Source: Litsea cubeba
Taxonomy: Eukaryota > Streptophyta > Magnoliopsida > Laurales > Lauraceae
Direction of reading: 5' to 3'
Length of the DNA stretch: 64,000 nucleotides
Assembly (NCBI GenBank): GCA_012931725.1
Contig: CM022953.1
Coordinates: 62,307,419 to 62,371,418, forward strand
The position numbers and the translations under genes are program-made. This document shows, piece by piece, positions 11,396 through 23,150 of this stretch. The notes beneath the pieces were generated by a model. The model made no database searches, was not told the DNA's origin, and was given only the letters and a program-made list of their open reading frames with translations. Numbering within the stretch: position 1 is the stretch's first letter; every line of letters starts with the position of its first letter.

Positions 11396-11830
11396 TCCAG
11401 GTTCACACACCTTGGGATTGACCTCGGATTCATACATCTAGTCATCCCTAAATTCTGGGTTCACGCACCCATGGACCGACTTAGGATTTACACATCCAGT
11501 CGCTCCTAAAACCTTGGGTTCATATACCTTGGGACCGGCTCCGGATTCATACATCCAGGTCGCTTCCTAAACTTCGGGTTCATATAACTTTGGACCGGCT
11601 TCAGATTCATACATCCAAGTCGCTTCCTAAATTTTAGGTGCACGCACCTTGGGACCGGCTCCGGATTCATACATCCAGGTCGCTTCCTAAACTTCGGGTT
11701 CATACACCCTGGGACCGGCTTCGGATTCATACATCTACGCCGCTCCCTAAATTTTGGGTTAATATGCCCTGGGACTGACTTCGGATTTACACATCCAGTC
11801 TTCCCTAAAAATTGGGTTCAGATACCCCTC
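11396..11830. repeat. 60-bp tandem repeat downstream of pol (element 1)
   Basis: About eight units repeat every 60 bp (GGGTTCATAC, then CTTGGGACCGGCTTCGG, then ATTCATACATCCAGGTCGCT). Unit starts lie near 11397, 11457, 11516, 11576, 11636, 11696, 11756 and 11814. Because 60 is a multiple of three, spurious ORFs with a 20-residue repeat arise on the minus strand. The array lies exactly between the pol stop and the 3' end of the antisense gene. The second Tat element has an unrelated 79-bp array in the same place. Confidence 0.88.
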
Positions 11831-13319
11831 AGGCTCGCACAGCCGAGATCCTCGAGACTCTGGTTCCACCTCGGCCAAAGACCATTCATCTCGGCCAACG
11901 ACAGTTCGTCTCGGCCAATGACCGTCCATTCCGGCCTGTAACAATCTTTGAAAGAAAAAAGCAGTGCAAGCACGACAGTGCAGAAAAACAGCACAGAAAA
12001 GCAAAAAAGAATGCAAGAATGCAAAATTACTGTACACAGGTCATATGATCAGAAACTGTTTTTTTATTCATTGTAATTACTTCATTACAAGGATTACAAA
12101 AAAGAAAGAAAAATACATCAAGGAGGCTCGCAGTCCTCTAAAAACAGAAAAAGAAAGGAAGCTTCGAGACTGCTCTTCGCTAATTCCGTCTGCTGACTGG
12201 AGATCTTCAGCCGAAAGACTTCTCGACCTTGCCCACTGGTTGGAGGTCTGGATATCCCACATGAGGACCTGCGACATGATTCCACACAGGACCTTGTGGG
12301 ATGAAAACAAGACCCCCCAGCCGCCCGGAGGCGTCTGGACCTGGTCCTCAGTGCCAGGAGCTCTACAATACCCTATGGTTGGTCAGACCAAGGTTTGCAA
12401 ACAAGCTCGAGCTCCTGGTCCACTGGGGATCTCCACAGAGCACCCACGTTCAGAGAACGCGCAGTCCATGGAGATCGCCTTCAGAGAGCGCGCAGACCAC
12501 GACAGGCAGTCCCTCCCGGAGGAAGCTGCCTTCCATCATGAGAGCTTCGCCCAGGTCAAAGGTTCCTAGAATCCTACTGATCATGGCTGCCAGGGTGACT
12601 AACAGAAAAAGATAGGTCCCCATGTTATTAAAGAAATAAAATATCCTGGTCCTTTCTCTCTCCCATGGCGAACTTACCCCACATTTATAGGGGGAAGGAA
12701 GGCTCAGAACTCGGAGGCACATCAATAAGGCGAGGTCCCCCGTGCTTTGCGTGGAGTGTAGGTCTGCCACAAGTTTGACCAACGGTACCGATGGCGACAC
12801 GTGGAGCCATCCGCTCATCTTCCGCCTCGACCATACCGCCGCATTTACTGCTATTTATGGTCTTCAGAATACGGAGTATCAGCGCATATAACTATGAAGA
12901 TCGTTCGGTACCCTCTCTGACTCGAAACTCACATGTCTTGTCACAAAGAGCGCTTAGCCGAACTCAAGCATAGAAGAGCCGAGCTCAAAAGGATAGTGAG
13001 ACAGAAATTACAAGAGCAAAAATAGGAGAGACACAGGGGGTCTGCGGCGACTTCGGCACTCCTGCTGGCTCAACCCAGGACCAATCTTGGGGCAGTTCGG
13101 CATCTATCCCTACTGAGTCCACACACTCATGTGAAACATTCAGCCGGCAAAAAAAAAACACGTGATTGGTAAAGAAAAGATAGTAGCTGGAGAAACTTTC
13201 AATTGCATTAAATTTTTGTTCATCACATAGCGCAGCAGATACAGTTGAAAAATGGGAAAGTACATCAAAGATAAAAACAAAAAAGCTCCACGAACAGAGG
13301 CGACGAGACTGTCCCGAGG

Positions 13320-15468
13320 TCACGCTAGATCAGAGGCATGAGTAGCAGCAGTGGCTCCAGTGTTATTCCCGGTCTGTTCGGCAGCAGTTGTCCCGCCGGC
13401 AGGAGCAGCGACAGGAGGGGCAGAGCTCGGCGTCGGAAGTGGAAACGAAGGGGGTTCCCGGAAGGACGGATGATCCTCCGAGACCCCGGCCTCCTTCAGG
13501 CCAGTGCGCCATCCTTTCACCCAGGCCTTATCCCTTACAACGAGGACTCTTTCCTTGTAGTAAGCAGTGACCTGCGCCTTGGCGTGCTCAAACGCAGTGT
13601 CACACTCTGTCTCGATTCTCGCCTCGGCCTCGTCCGCCCTTTTTGATTCGGCTTGAAGCAGGGCCGCGTAGTCATCTTCCATCTTCGAGATAGAGACCTC
13701 GAGTTCGGCCACCCTAGTCCTCTCCGCCTCGACCTCTCCCTTCGCTTACTCGAGCCCCGCCGCGTACTCTTCTTCAGCCCTCGTTAATTTCTGAGTAACG
13801 GCGTCTAGGGATTCCTGCAGGACATTCTTCTCCGCGGTCAGCTCGGCAATATCGATGCTGTACTTGCATAGTCTGTCGGCCGTGACCATGGACTTCTGCA
13901 CCGCCTGTTGGAGAAACAAGGCGTTCAGGACGAAAGTCAGAAAACATTCACTGATATTGAATAGCTGGATAAAATATGTAGGGGTTCAGATGGATTTACC
14001 GTGAAGTTCGACTGCAGCATCAATAGTATCAGCTTCTGATCACTATACCTGTCCAGTTGGGCCATGTCTCAAGGAAGGGCGCAGGCCCGCGCGAGCGCCT
14101 CGAGGACGAGGGGATCGATCTTGTGAAGAACGCGATCGTCCATCGTCATCGGCCTCCCCGGTTCTAGCATGAAGCTCGGCTCCCATGGGCATGGGCCATC
14201 AGATGGCGAAGCCGCAGCCGAGCTGGGACCTGCTTCAGTCCTCGGCCTCTTCTGCGGCCGAATCTCCTCTTGACCGGCCTCAGCTGGGGGCGAGCGTACC
14301 TCCAGTTCGGCATGACTTGAAGGAGCAGGGATCTCCACCGCTGCTGCAGAAGAAGCCGCCCGAACCCCTGGAGAATGAATCTCGAGGGGATCCGGATTCA
14401 TAGGCACCTGGGAAGCTCGGGCGCCCTCGACACCAAACGCCAGGGCTTCAAGGTCCTCAAAGGACAGACGTCTCGCGCGCCTCATCTCTGCACTCGGCGA
14501 GGGAGATCGGGCGACCTGACGCGATCTGCTTCCTGAGGCCTCGCCTGGCCTCAACCCCGATGTGGAAGCCTGGGCACCGGAAGCGACTCTGATGTCGGAC
14601 GTTGCCCGCAAAGGCCCTTCTTCGGTCCGGGCTCTAGGTTCGGCCCGCTCCCGCTCGGTTCCTGGGTCGGCTCCGCCTGAACCTTCTTCTCAGAGCAGCT
14701 CGACTGTGCCCCTTATGTATCGACGGTACTTCGGCTGGTACCCTAGCAGTGACCAAGCCGCCCTACCCTCGTGGCCGTTGTATCGTTTCACTAATTTGAG
14801 GCAGGCGTCGTTCCTCGTCCAGATATACCGAGCAGCCCACTTCCTCTCCTTCACAGCTGCATAGCAATCAGAGGCATCGGTATGGCGGAACAGGAAAGAA
14901 AAGCATGTGGGAAACGAACAAAGAAAGAGAGACAATATTTACTTGGAACAATCCCGAAATGGTGAGGAACCTGGTAGCCTCTATCGGTGTCGGCTATCCC
15001 GAACTCCCAGTTGCCCGAGACGTACAGAAGATCGTCCCCGGCATATTTACTCAAATCTTCCAAGTAGCGGACGAAGCCTTCCCGACCTGGCTTAGCCCGG
15101 AGATAGTAGGCATCTCCGGACTTACATATGTCATAAACGTCCTCGATGTCGAAGACGCCAAGGTCGATGCCCAGGACCTCATTCAACTTGGCCGTGCCCA
15201 TCACGATCTTGAAGACGTTGGGCAGCAACTGGCAAGGGCAGAGGCACCACTGACTGAGGCACCTCCTAAGAAGTGGGTGAAGGGGGTATCGGACCCCACC
15301 TTCTGTCACGGCCATTAGGGGAAAAGGCATCCAGCCTCCCGAGAAGTCACGAAGGTTGATACCATCGGGTTCAGCGCCCCTGACTTGGACATCGGTGGGA
15401 ATCGTAAAGGTCGACCTGAAACCCTCAATCGCCGCCTCGCCCTCTAACCAGTGACTGTAAATGTCCAT
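13320..15468 (-). pseudogene. Antisense spliced ORF of Tat element 1 (PF04195-like), with stops
   Basis: This gene runs opposite to gag-pol. Exon 1 (15468-14943) starts MDIYSHWLEGEAAIEGFRST and contains YPLHPLLRRCLSQWCLCPC, similar to the putative gypsy-type transposon domain PF04195 (Transposase_28). Introns are 14942-14857 (GTAAAT...GCAG, 86 bp) and 13999-13905 (GTAAAT...ACAG, 95 bp). The middle is Pro/Ser-rich and acidic. The last exon is charged and coiled-coil-like (AELEVSISKMEDDYAALLQ) and ends at 13320. Single stops interrupt it (TGA near 14690, others near 14068 and 13748), so this copy is dead. All three exons match the copy at 49934-52080. Confidence 0.8.
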
Positions 15469-15680
15469 TTCTATCTTAATCTAAAAATAGAGGAATCCTC
15501 AACCTAGAGATCCACAGGAAGGAGGCAGGGGAAAGGGGACTTACGAAGGCGAAACGAAGATGCTGAGCAGCAAAGAAACTCGACTCCGGCAACGCTCCAC
15601 TTCTCAGGCAGAGTTCCCTCACAGCAGCTTCCTCCTCTCTGATTTAGAATGACAAATAGGGAAGAAGAGAACCTCGATTG

Positions 15681-15694
15681 CCCTATATATAGGG
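15681..15694 (-). promoter_or_regulatory. TATA box of the antisense gene (element 1)
   Basis: CCCTATATATAGGG lies 213 bp upstream of the antisense ATG. The second Tat element has a TATA box 214 bp upstream of its antisense ATG, in a matching context (AGGGTTTCTGAAGAGGGG just before it). The equal spacing in two diverged copies supports a real promoter. Confidence 0.65.
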
Positions 15695-16024
15695 GGAGGG
15701 ACCCCCTCTTCAGAAACCCTAATGGCGCGCGCCAAACAACGCTCCATAGGGCTACGCGTACATCATTTCAAAAATTGAATACATCCCTGACAAAACGGCA
15801 CGTGCAACCTCGAGGCGACCGGATAACTAATCAGAAGATGACACGCAGAGCCGTCGATATGTCTTCGGCATTGATTGATAGACGCCATTTATTGCCTCGA
15901 TCATCCAAAGCGACTTTGAATAAAGGCCAAGCGCCAACTGTCAAGACCAAGAGGGACTCTATCCCAGAAGAATTCCCTGTCATATAGCTCCCGACCTCAC
16001 TTTGTTGGCAAACTTCGCAAGGTC

Positions 16025-16041
16025 AGAAGCTAGGGGGCAAT
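16025..16041 (+). other. Polypurine tract of Tat element 1
   Basis: AGAAGCTAGGGGGCAAT lies directly before the LTR start TGTGTGGGG. The second element has the same tract (AAACTAGGGGGCAAT) at the same place, so this is the plus-strand DNA primer site. Confidence 0.8.
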
Positions 16042-16532
16042 TGTGTGGGGAGATTTCCAAAACTCCAGGATTACACTAATCACGGCAATAAGATGGGACT
16101 AAGCATTCTCACGTGCCGTCCACGTGCCATCCACATGGCACCCAGACTCACCTCGGCTGCCGAGACAGAGGCCTTAGCCGAAACCAGACAGGCTTTGGCT
16201 GCTAGCGCCGAGCTCGGCCGCCAGGGGTCCACGTCGGCTAAGGAGCTTGACCTCGGACAAAAGAGCTGAGGACCCCGGCCAAAGGAGTCGGGACGGAAGC
16301 CGAAGCAAAAGAGTATCCCCGCTCGCGCCCTACGCCTGCCACGCCATCAGACACGTGGCGGAATAGGGGGCGAGCCAGTGGGACAGATGCGACATCAACC
16401 ATCCACAATCTTCGCCAGATCACTGACAGAGCGGCATCCAGCGGCTGTAGCCAAATCAGGGCAAGGCCCGAGGGTGGATCCGATGGGACCTCAACCGCCA
16501 AAGGCGTCCAACACGATTTGGCCCAACATGAC

Positions 16533-16625
16533 ATGCATTAAATGCAATATGGGCTGATCCGACTGGCATTAAATGCAATGTGGGCTGAAGTGGACCGCAT
16601 TTATGACTTTGTGGGCTGATAAGGA
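16533..16625 (+). promoter_or_regulatory. Three U3 direct repeats upstream of the TATA box (Tat element 1)
   Basis: GCATTAAATGCAATATGGGC followed by TGATCCGACT repeats at 16533, 16566 and (decayed) 16598. The array ends about 60 bp before the TATA box. The LTRs of Tat element 2 have three 31-bp copies of the same motif at the same place, which suggests a promoter or enhancer element. Confidence 0.6.
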
Positions 16626-16685
16626 CTTCCCTATCAAATCATGGGACCCACTCCAAAATATCATCCAAGATATCCTCCATAGTTC

Positions 16686-16696
16686 TCTATAAATAG
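16686..16696 (+). promoter_or_regulatory. TATA box of Tat element 1 LTR
   Basis: TCTATAAATAG lies in the LTR downstream of the U3 repeats, the expected place for the start of the genomic RNA. Confidence 0.7.
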
Positions 16697-16949
16697 AACT
16701 CCATTCAACATGCAAGGTATGCACACTAAAAACCAGAGAGCTGTTACTCTGCCTCTCTTCTTCCTTTCCTTCCTTCGTTCCAGTTCTTATACTGACTTAG
16801 GCATCGGAGAGCCTTGCGCTGCCCAGGCCAGGGTCCTCTGATCGTTTGCTCTTCCCTTTCAGGGTAAGAGGTAGCAGATCATCTTCTTCATTTGGATAAG
16901 TCCTGTAAGGCACCCCTGTTATTGTGGGTCATAATTTCCTACACCTACA

Positions 16950-17468
16950 GTCGTCATTATGGTAGATGTGGTGCCCAATGCTTAACACTAAAACTCTCCT
17001 TGGGGTCCATAGGAAGAATTCCATACTTAAGATAGCTCACAAGCGGTTGCCCCCAATCTTGGACGCTGTTGGACGACACCATTATCTTTGTAATTTGGGC
17101 GTTTTCATGTATTTTCTCTTTATTGCCCCAATCATATTCAAAGAAGGTATGATGCGCCCCTCATAAGCCTTTACCTCATAGGGTTTGTCTTCCAATGCTG
17201 ATGTAACTGCTGCCAATCCACCTAGCACTTCGGTACGCTATTATATCCCTAGCTATATGGTCTAAGGATAACAAGTGAGGTTGCTTCAGTTATTCCGGAC
17301 CCTCTAAGATTAAGGCAATAAGTCAAGTTTTCGGGCCTCATAAACCCCATTTAGTTTATTGATGTTGGAATCTCTAAAGATCTTTAGACTAATCAGCTGG
17401 ATTCCTATGACTAGAGCTTGGTATTATACAATATCATTGGAAAAAAGGGTTCTGCTAATGTGGAATTG
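16950..17468 (-). other. Flank with a probable gypsy pol scrap
   Basis: The minus strand of about 17090-16965 reads DWGQPLVSYLKYGILPMDP and then KHWAPHLP. This resembles the linker between RNase H and integrase in gypsy elements (D-W-x-x-P-x-x-x-Y-L, then P-x-D-P). Nothing else in the stretch is recognisable. It is a short fragment, not a gene. Confidence 0.35.
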
Positions 17469-20258
17469 TGATGAATGAAGTGTAAGATCATGATTCTTAA
17501 TTACCATAATTAAACATTAATTAATTATATTTAGTAGATAATGATGCTTGTTTAGAGGTTCATTGAGGGTTTCTAAGGGTTAAACCCAACTTTGGATTAG
17601 CTTTGGAGAGTTCTCGGAAGTTCCGCGCAGAGTTCAGCTTTTGTTCGGGTCTAATTTAGAATTTTGGGAAATTGAGGGATATTTTAGGAATTGCATAAAA
17701 TTAGAATATTGAACCCAAAAGTTTGGTCTTGACCTACCTAATAACTTTCATGTTCAACCCAAACTCATCCTAGGTCTCAAAAGTACAGTTTGACCCCGAG
17801 CACTCTTTTCAAGGTAGTACCCGGCCGTAATTCTGAAAATCGTGATTTCTGCGGACGGTCTCCAAGATCTCTGATCTTGATCTTGTTGGAAATTTCTTTA
17901 GATTCTCTACAACTGTTCTTTGCCCAAGTCCGTCCGAGATCCCGATGACCTTCATTTTTACATCACAAATTCTATTAGTATAATAAGAAATTCACACCAT
18001 AACTCCCACCAACTTTTATAAATATCCCAACTACCACCACCTACCACCACTCTTCTCCTTCACTCCATTCCAGCTAGCAAAGAGCTTATCTCTTTCTCCT
18101 CTTTCTCATTTCTTCTTCATTCCATGGTGGAAATCATCTACTAGTAGGCCCCGCATACAACATACGACGCCGCCAATCAATTCTGCATCATCAATTGCAT
18201 CACATGCCAAGATCCATAACTAGCAGCCCCTTGAACCACCTTCCCTTCTTTGTTTGACCTTCTTAGAGGTAAGAGCTTCCTCTTCATTGATTGATTTCTT
18301 GATCTAGAGGTCCAATTACATCATATATGTTGCATGCATGAGGTTCTAAGGAGAGATGGTTTTTTTTTATTATTATTTTAGGTTGACTTTGGAGCAATAT
18401 TTTGGGGAATTTTTGTGGAGGTGTTTCCAATTGGTTAATGGTGCATTTGAGAAGTGTTTTGGAGTAGTCTTGAGCTAAGGCAAGTCTCCAATTTGATTAA
18501 CATAGCATGCCAGGGTGATTCCTATTGATTCTTGTAATTCTATTCCATAGTTTGGATAATGTGAAATGCATGATTTTAATTATGCTTACCTTGCAAAGTC
18601 ACATGTCAAAAATTATAATTTTGATCGTTCTTGATCTCCAAAATTTTGAAAGGATTAATTTTCCTAAGTTCAGGGCTTAAAACAACCCGTACTGCACTGA
18701 AGAGCCAGCCAATAGTGAGCCCGGCTGGTCCCCTGCATCCCACAGCAGGCTGTGCAGAAAAATGTTCTATGGTCAACCGTAGAACAAATTCCTGCATGGT
18801 CGGTAGGATTCTATTCCACAACTAGCGCAGGTTTTTCCATGGCCAGTGGGCCCTATTTCTGGGCCGCTTCTCACCATGTATTTGAGGACAAAAACCCTAA
18901 CCCTTAGGACCCATTTTGGGACCTTCAGATGCTGGCTAGGTGGACCCATTTGTGGCCAGACTTCACTTAAGCTTGCAGTCTTTCCCAGATAATGCCCAGC
19001 AATCTTATGAAATCGCCCTAGAACTGCCGGTGGGCACCTCCGGAACTGCGAGAAACTGCGGGAACTGTTGAATTACGGTTACCCATCATCAAGTGGACCA
19101 AAAACTTAGATTTAGTTGGGTCCCTTACCCCGAACCCGTCCAACATGTTTTTTAACTTGTGATTCACAAAGAGTGAAGCTCCCATTTGTTTACACTCTCG
19201 AAATCTCTAGAGGCATGTGGAGCATGGCGATTTACGTTCTATCTGAACTTAGGGTTTTGCATATCCCCACGTTCCGAATGCATCAAGTGAACATAGTAAA
19301 CCTATTATCCAGCCTTTTTAGCGTAATGACTTGAATATCGTCGTCCTTGCATGTCCAAGGCTATTAATGATTGAAATTTGTGCTCTCCATGGATCATTAA
19401 CTGTTTAGTAGACTTGGTAATATATTTTAATCAATCATTTAAGTATTCATATGCATGGTACATATTTCCTCTCATCATCATGTTTAACGCATTTCGTCAT
19501 GAGCCAGACTTACCCGGCCCTAGTATTGTAACTTATGGGACTCCTTGAGAATTAGCACGTAGTTTTCGCACTACTTTGACCCTAGATGTACCCGAATCCT
19601 TAAGCGGTTTCTTTGGCTGGTGTGCGTACATTTATTTACCCTGCCCCTTCTGAGTTACTCAGATCATTGTGTTCTTTTACCACTTGTTCGGGGTCATGAT
19701 TTAAAGCCCAACTTTTACTTAGGGTTTTCCAAACCTAGATGGACCGTTTTCTAGCCCGAAACTACAATGTTTCACTTCTACATTGCTCACACCCAACTGA
19801 ACTATCTGTATTTATACATACTATTAGAACCAGAATTACTCATGTAACCTTGATTATAATCTGACTTGGGCACTAGATTGTCCTAAACTTGGAACCTAGA
19901 ATTATTCTTGAACTCCCGAGTTGGCACCACCTAACTGTTATTTATTTATGTAATACTTCGGTAATATTGCTCGTTGTAGTTTGTATTCCTAATGTGACAC
20001 GGTATCACTAAAGTACCTACCTTGCACGGGCCAGATTCAAGTTTCGCCATGGCAGGGCCAAGATATTTTACAGCCGTAAACTACAGAGTGAGTTCAGAGA
20101 TACTATCTGCCAGTTCGTTAGGGGCAAGCAGATGCTCCCCCTTCCGAGGATCTATGCGATGTGGATGCCATCTGGATAATAGCCTGTACATCTGTTATTT
20201 ATGATTCTGTTATTTTTTTATTATGCACTAACTTGCCTAGCTATACTTGATGGCAACA
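17469..20258 (+). mobile_element. Solo LTR (2790 bp), chromovirus-like, TSD AATTG
   Basis: It starts TGATGAATGAAGTGTAAGATC and ends TTGATGGCAACA, with AATTG on both sides (17464-17468 and 20259-20263). No internal region is present. A TATA box (TTTTATAAATA, 18014-18024) is followed by a leader rich in CTTCTTC. The overall plan matches the chromovirus LTRs in this window: start TGTAAGA, a GATTAGCTTTGGAGAG-like block, TATA about 545 bp in, and a palindrome about 740 bp after the TATA. It is a diverged family of that type (inference). Confidence 0.72.
18764..18785. repeat. Imperfect 22-bp palindrome in the solo LTR
   Basis: GTTCTATGGTCAACCGTAGA plus AC pairs at 9 of 11 positions. It lies 740 bp after the TATA box, the same relative place as the palindromes in the other chromovirus-type LTRs. 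The weaker match and single copy make it less certain. Confidence 0.45.
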
Positions 20259-20263
20259 AATTG

Positions 20264-21716
20264 TGAAAATAATTTTTGGGTGATCACAAGATTCCAACAT
20301 AAAAAATAGAAGAAATTTAGTATTCATTCCTCCAATTTGTATTACAAGGGTTCACATTTAAAGGCAGGTTGTTTACAATTTTTTTTATAACCACTCCATC
20401 TGGCCTCAAATGGTTTCAAACTGAACAAGAAGAACATAAATACATAAGTTACATATGATACAGAAAAAACGACTGCAAAATGAACTCTGTGAGTCCATGT
20501 TCGAAAGCATCATGTATGCTCGGACACGGACTCCTATCTGTGCAAATCTCTCTTATTCTCCTCGGTTTTCTTCTCCAAACTCCTCCAATGCCTCTGCCAT
20601 GGGTTTAGGATGGCCTAATTATGTGTATGGATGGGTGAAAATAAACTTTGACTGATAGTAATCTTTGGCAATCATCACTCTTTTAATAAGGGTTGCGTTT
20701 GTGCAAATCTCTTTTAATTAGGATTGTGTTTGTACAAGTCCAATGGAGTTACTGGTTTATGTGCAGTAGGTATTTCAAAGTTGTGTCATTCTGGGTCATA
20801 CCAGTATGGAGAACTAGAATGAAGCCATGAAAAGGGCTTGCATAACCAAGTTTCAAACAGAGACACCATACTCCTTTGAGTGAGAGAGACAATGAAGGGA
20901 GACTGAGAGAGACAAAGAAAGGAGACTGAGCAGTTGGTTTGGGTTGAAAAGGAATGGTAGGGCCATGAATATCAGTCTCTCCCTTTAGAGGAAGATCTCT
21001 AAGGGTTAAAAACTAGACCTGGGAGGCTAAGGATATGTCTTACAGAAGTAAAAAAAAAAAAAAGGGCCTCACCTTCTTGAATAGAAATATGAAGAAGGGA
21101 AGGAGTCTTCCTTGAGAATTCTAAGTATTATAGGAGAATTAGAAAGAATGGAGGCTTTGGTAGAGTATGTACATAGGGGTTGGAGAGGAGGAAGAGTGGG
21201 TAAGAGCACCTTGATGGTCGTCCTAGAGTACAAATTTATAGAGCAAAAGAGTAGCTGTAGCGGTTCCAATAAGTTATGATTCAAAAATGGGCGCCAAACA
21301 CTTACCGAAGGTTCATATCAGAGAGACAATGCTTCTTTCGTACATGGAGTACTGGAAGTTCATGTCCAAGAAGTTCATGTCTGAGAGACAGACATTGGTT
21401 CATGTCCGAGAGATAGACTTGGGGTCCCATTTCATAGGAAGTGGATCCAAATGATGTCCAACTACTCTAGAATTCTTAGGAATCTCTTTTGGGATGAATT
21501 GTAGAGTATGAGGAGGGTTTCATCACTACTTGAGTTCTGGAAATGGACCTCGGACTTCATGTCTGCATACCTCTTTTACTTTGAACTGACATATTGATTT
21601 CAAGTAATCTTCAATAATTTTGAAATTACGGTAAACCCTCTTAAGGATTGTGATGAATCATCAAGGAAAATTTTATCTTAGTTTGACCTCTAGAAATGGG
21701 TCAAAGTGGGTCGGAG
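20264..21716. other. Intergenic stretch without a recognised gene
   Basis: No domain or gene structure is seen. There is a poly-A run at about 21049-21063. A short imperfect repeat at about 21305-21420 has several copies of GTTCATGTCCGAGAGACAGA-like units. Small ORFs have no recognisable similarity. The right edge is where chromovirus sequence begins. Confidence 0.5.
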
Positions 21717-22270
21717 GTGAGTTTTAATTTCCATTTGGAGGACCAAATGTCCTAAGGGGTGGAGGATGTAAGACCCCGACCCGAAAGACCTCGTTTAGAG
21801 TTGATTAAGTTGTATTTTAGTTTTAAGTGTGTTTAGTAGTTTTTGAATTAGTTGGGGATTAGAATAGCTCTTATAATAGCTTTGGGGAATTTGGAGAGCC
21901 TTTTTATTTATGGGAACCTTTGGGGGTTCTTGTTACGTATTGTGTGAGATTGGGGGTTTACCGATGATTTTCAAAAATCGTGTTTTGACCCCATTGGACT
22001 TATCTTGTTAATCCCTACAACTTTCATGTTGACATCGTTTCCATTCGAGGACCTTAAACCCGATTTTTCACTAATTGAGGGCAAAATGGTCTTTTTACCC
22101 AAAATCTGGACACCGATTTCAATGTCACCAAAATGTGCAAAATATATACTTTTTGGAAACTAGAAATTTTGCCGATCAACTTTGTCTTCTTTGTCGAATT
22201 CGTTTGAAGCCCCGAATACCATGTTTTGAGCCCGAGAAGTCTTTTAAGTTGTGGGCCTCACTCCCACTTA

Positions 22271-22280
22271 CTATATATAG
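22271..22280 (+). promoter_or_regulatory. TATA box of chromovirus remnant LTR
   Basis: CTATATATAG sits 504 bp into the LTR and is followed by AAAGCTTCTTCTTCATTTTT and a leader. The same site exists in the related LTRs (41366-41375 on the minus strand). Confidence 0.7.
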
Positions 22281-22994
22281 AAAGCTTCTTCTTCATTTTT
22301 CCCATTTCTGGCAAAAACCCTAGAGGAGAAGAGAAATCCCAGCCCTAAGGGTTTTCTCTTACCTTTTTCTTGCTTCTTCATCTTCAATCCCCCACTAAGC
22401 TAGTGCTAATGAAAAATTAGTTGCTATAATCTTCTTCCTCATCTCAAGGCCTCCATCTTGACACCATTTTTGAAGAAAACCGCCCACTCCAAGATTTCCT
22501 TTGGACAACACCTTGCTTTTTGAAGAACTTCATTGTAAGTGATCTTTCTAAAAGTTTTATAATCTTGTTTGTTTAGCCCTAGGGAAACTCCATTTCAATT
22601 ATTGGAAAATTCCATCTTGTTTTACTTGGATTTTTGATAATCTAGGGTTTGGATTTGGGGGTTTTGTGTATAGGTATTTGATTGTGGGCTTGAGAGGTGA
22701 TTAGAGCTCAAATTGATTTGCATTGGACCCAAGGCAAGTGGATGAAATGATTCTCATGTGTTTTATCATGTTTTCTGCAAAAATCTTGATTCGTCTTCAC
22801 TAATGGTTTTAATGATTTATCATGTTCGATGATTTAGTCTTATTGATTTTGAATGATGATTTGATGAGATAATGAGGTCAAGGAATAGCCCAATTATTCG
22901 TGAAGATATGTATGGAAGAAAGGGAAAGAAAGGAAATGGATAGGAGTTGGACAAGAGAAGAATTCAATCAAATGGGTTGAGATTCGTTACAGGA

Positions 22995-23150
22995 CCGATC
23001 GATCGCCTGTCAGGTCCGATCGATCGGACTGTAAATAACTGAGAGGGTTTTCAGGACCGATCGATCGCCCATCAGGTCCGATCGATCGGACTGTAAATAA
23101 CTGGAAGCAATTCAGGACCGATCGATCGGCTAAGGAACCCGATCGATCGG
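22995..23150. repeat. Cluster of six CCGATCGATCGG palindromes
   Basis: Four perfect 12-bp palindromes CCGATCGATCGG (23016, 23078, 23118, 23139) and two that end GATCGC (22995, 23057) lie within 160 bp. They come in pairs, and the first two pairs are followed by ACTGTAAATAACTG. The cluster starts 1228 bp into the LTR and 715 bp after the TATA. The closely related LTR at 38802-41881 has CTCGAG-core palindromes at this place instead. Confidence 0.9.

Larger units (their letters stand above)
5700..16949 (+). mobile_element. Ty3/gypsy Tat-type retrotransposon (element 1), 5'-truncated
   Basis: Order: gag, protease, RT, RNase H, archaeal-type RNase H, integrase, 60-bp tandem repeat, antisense spliced ORF, polypurine tract, 3' LTR (16042-16949). 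The two RNase H-like domains and the extra ORF between pol and the LTR are marks of the Tat lineage (established knowledge). Homology to the second Tat element starts around 5700, inside gag, and no 5' LTR or PBS lies upstream, so the 5' end is lost. The coding region has stops and frameshifts and cannot make a full polyprotein. Confidence 0.9.
16042..16949 (+). repeat. 3' LTR of Tat element 1
   Basis: It starts TGTGTGGGGAGATTTCC, matching the Tat element 2 LTR start TGTGTGGGGATATTTCC. The 3' end is taken at CTACA 16949; CCTACA ending at 16943 is equally possible. A TATA box (TCTATAAATAG, 16686-16696) is preceded by three 32-33 bp direct repeats. The mate LTR is missing, so no target duplication can be checked. 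Confidence 0.75.

Noticed and set aside
11506..11730. Minus-strand ORF with a 20-residue repeat (MNPKP...)
   Set aside because: It is the translation of the 60-bp tandem array; the period is a multiple of three, which keeps a frame open by chance.
13338..13646. Plus-strand ORFs opposite the last antisense exon
   Set aside because: GC-rich shadow frames of the antisense coding sequence with no similarity to known proteins.
16966..17166. Plus-strand 66-codon ORF as a host gene
   Set aside because: The minus strand there resembles a gypsy pol linker; the plus frame has no recognisable feature.
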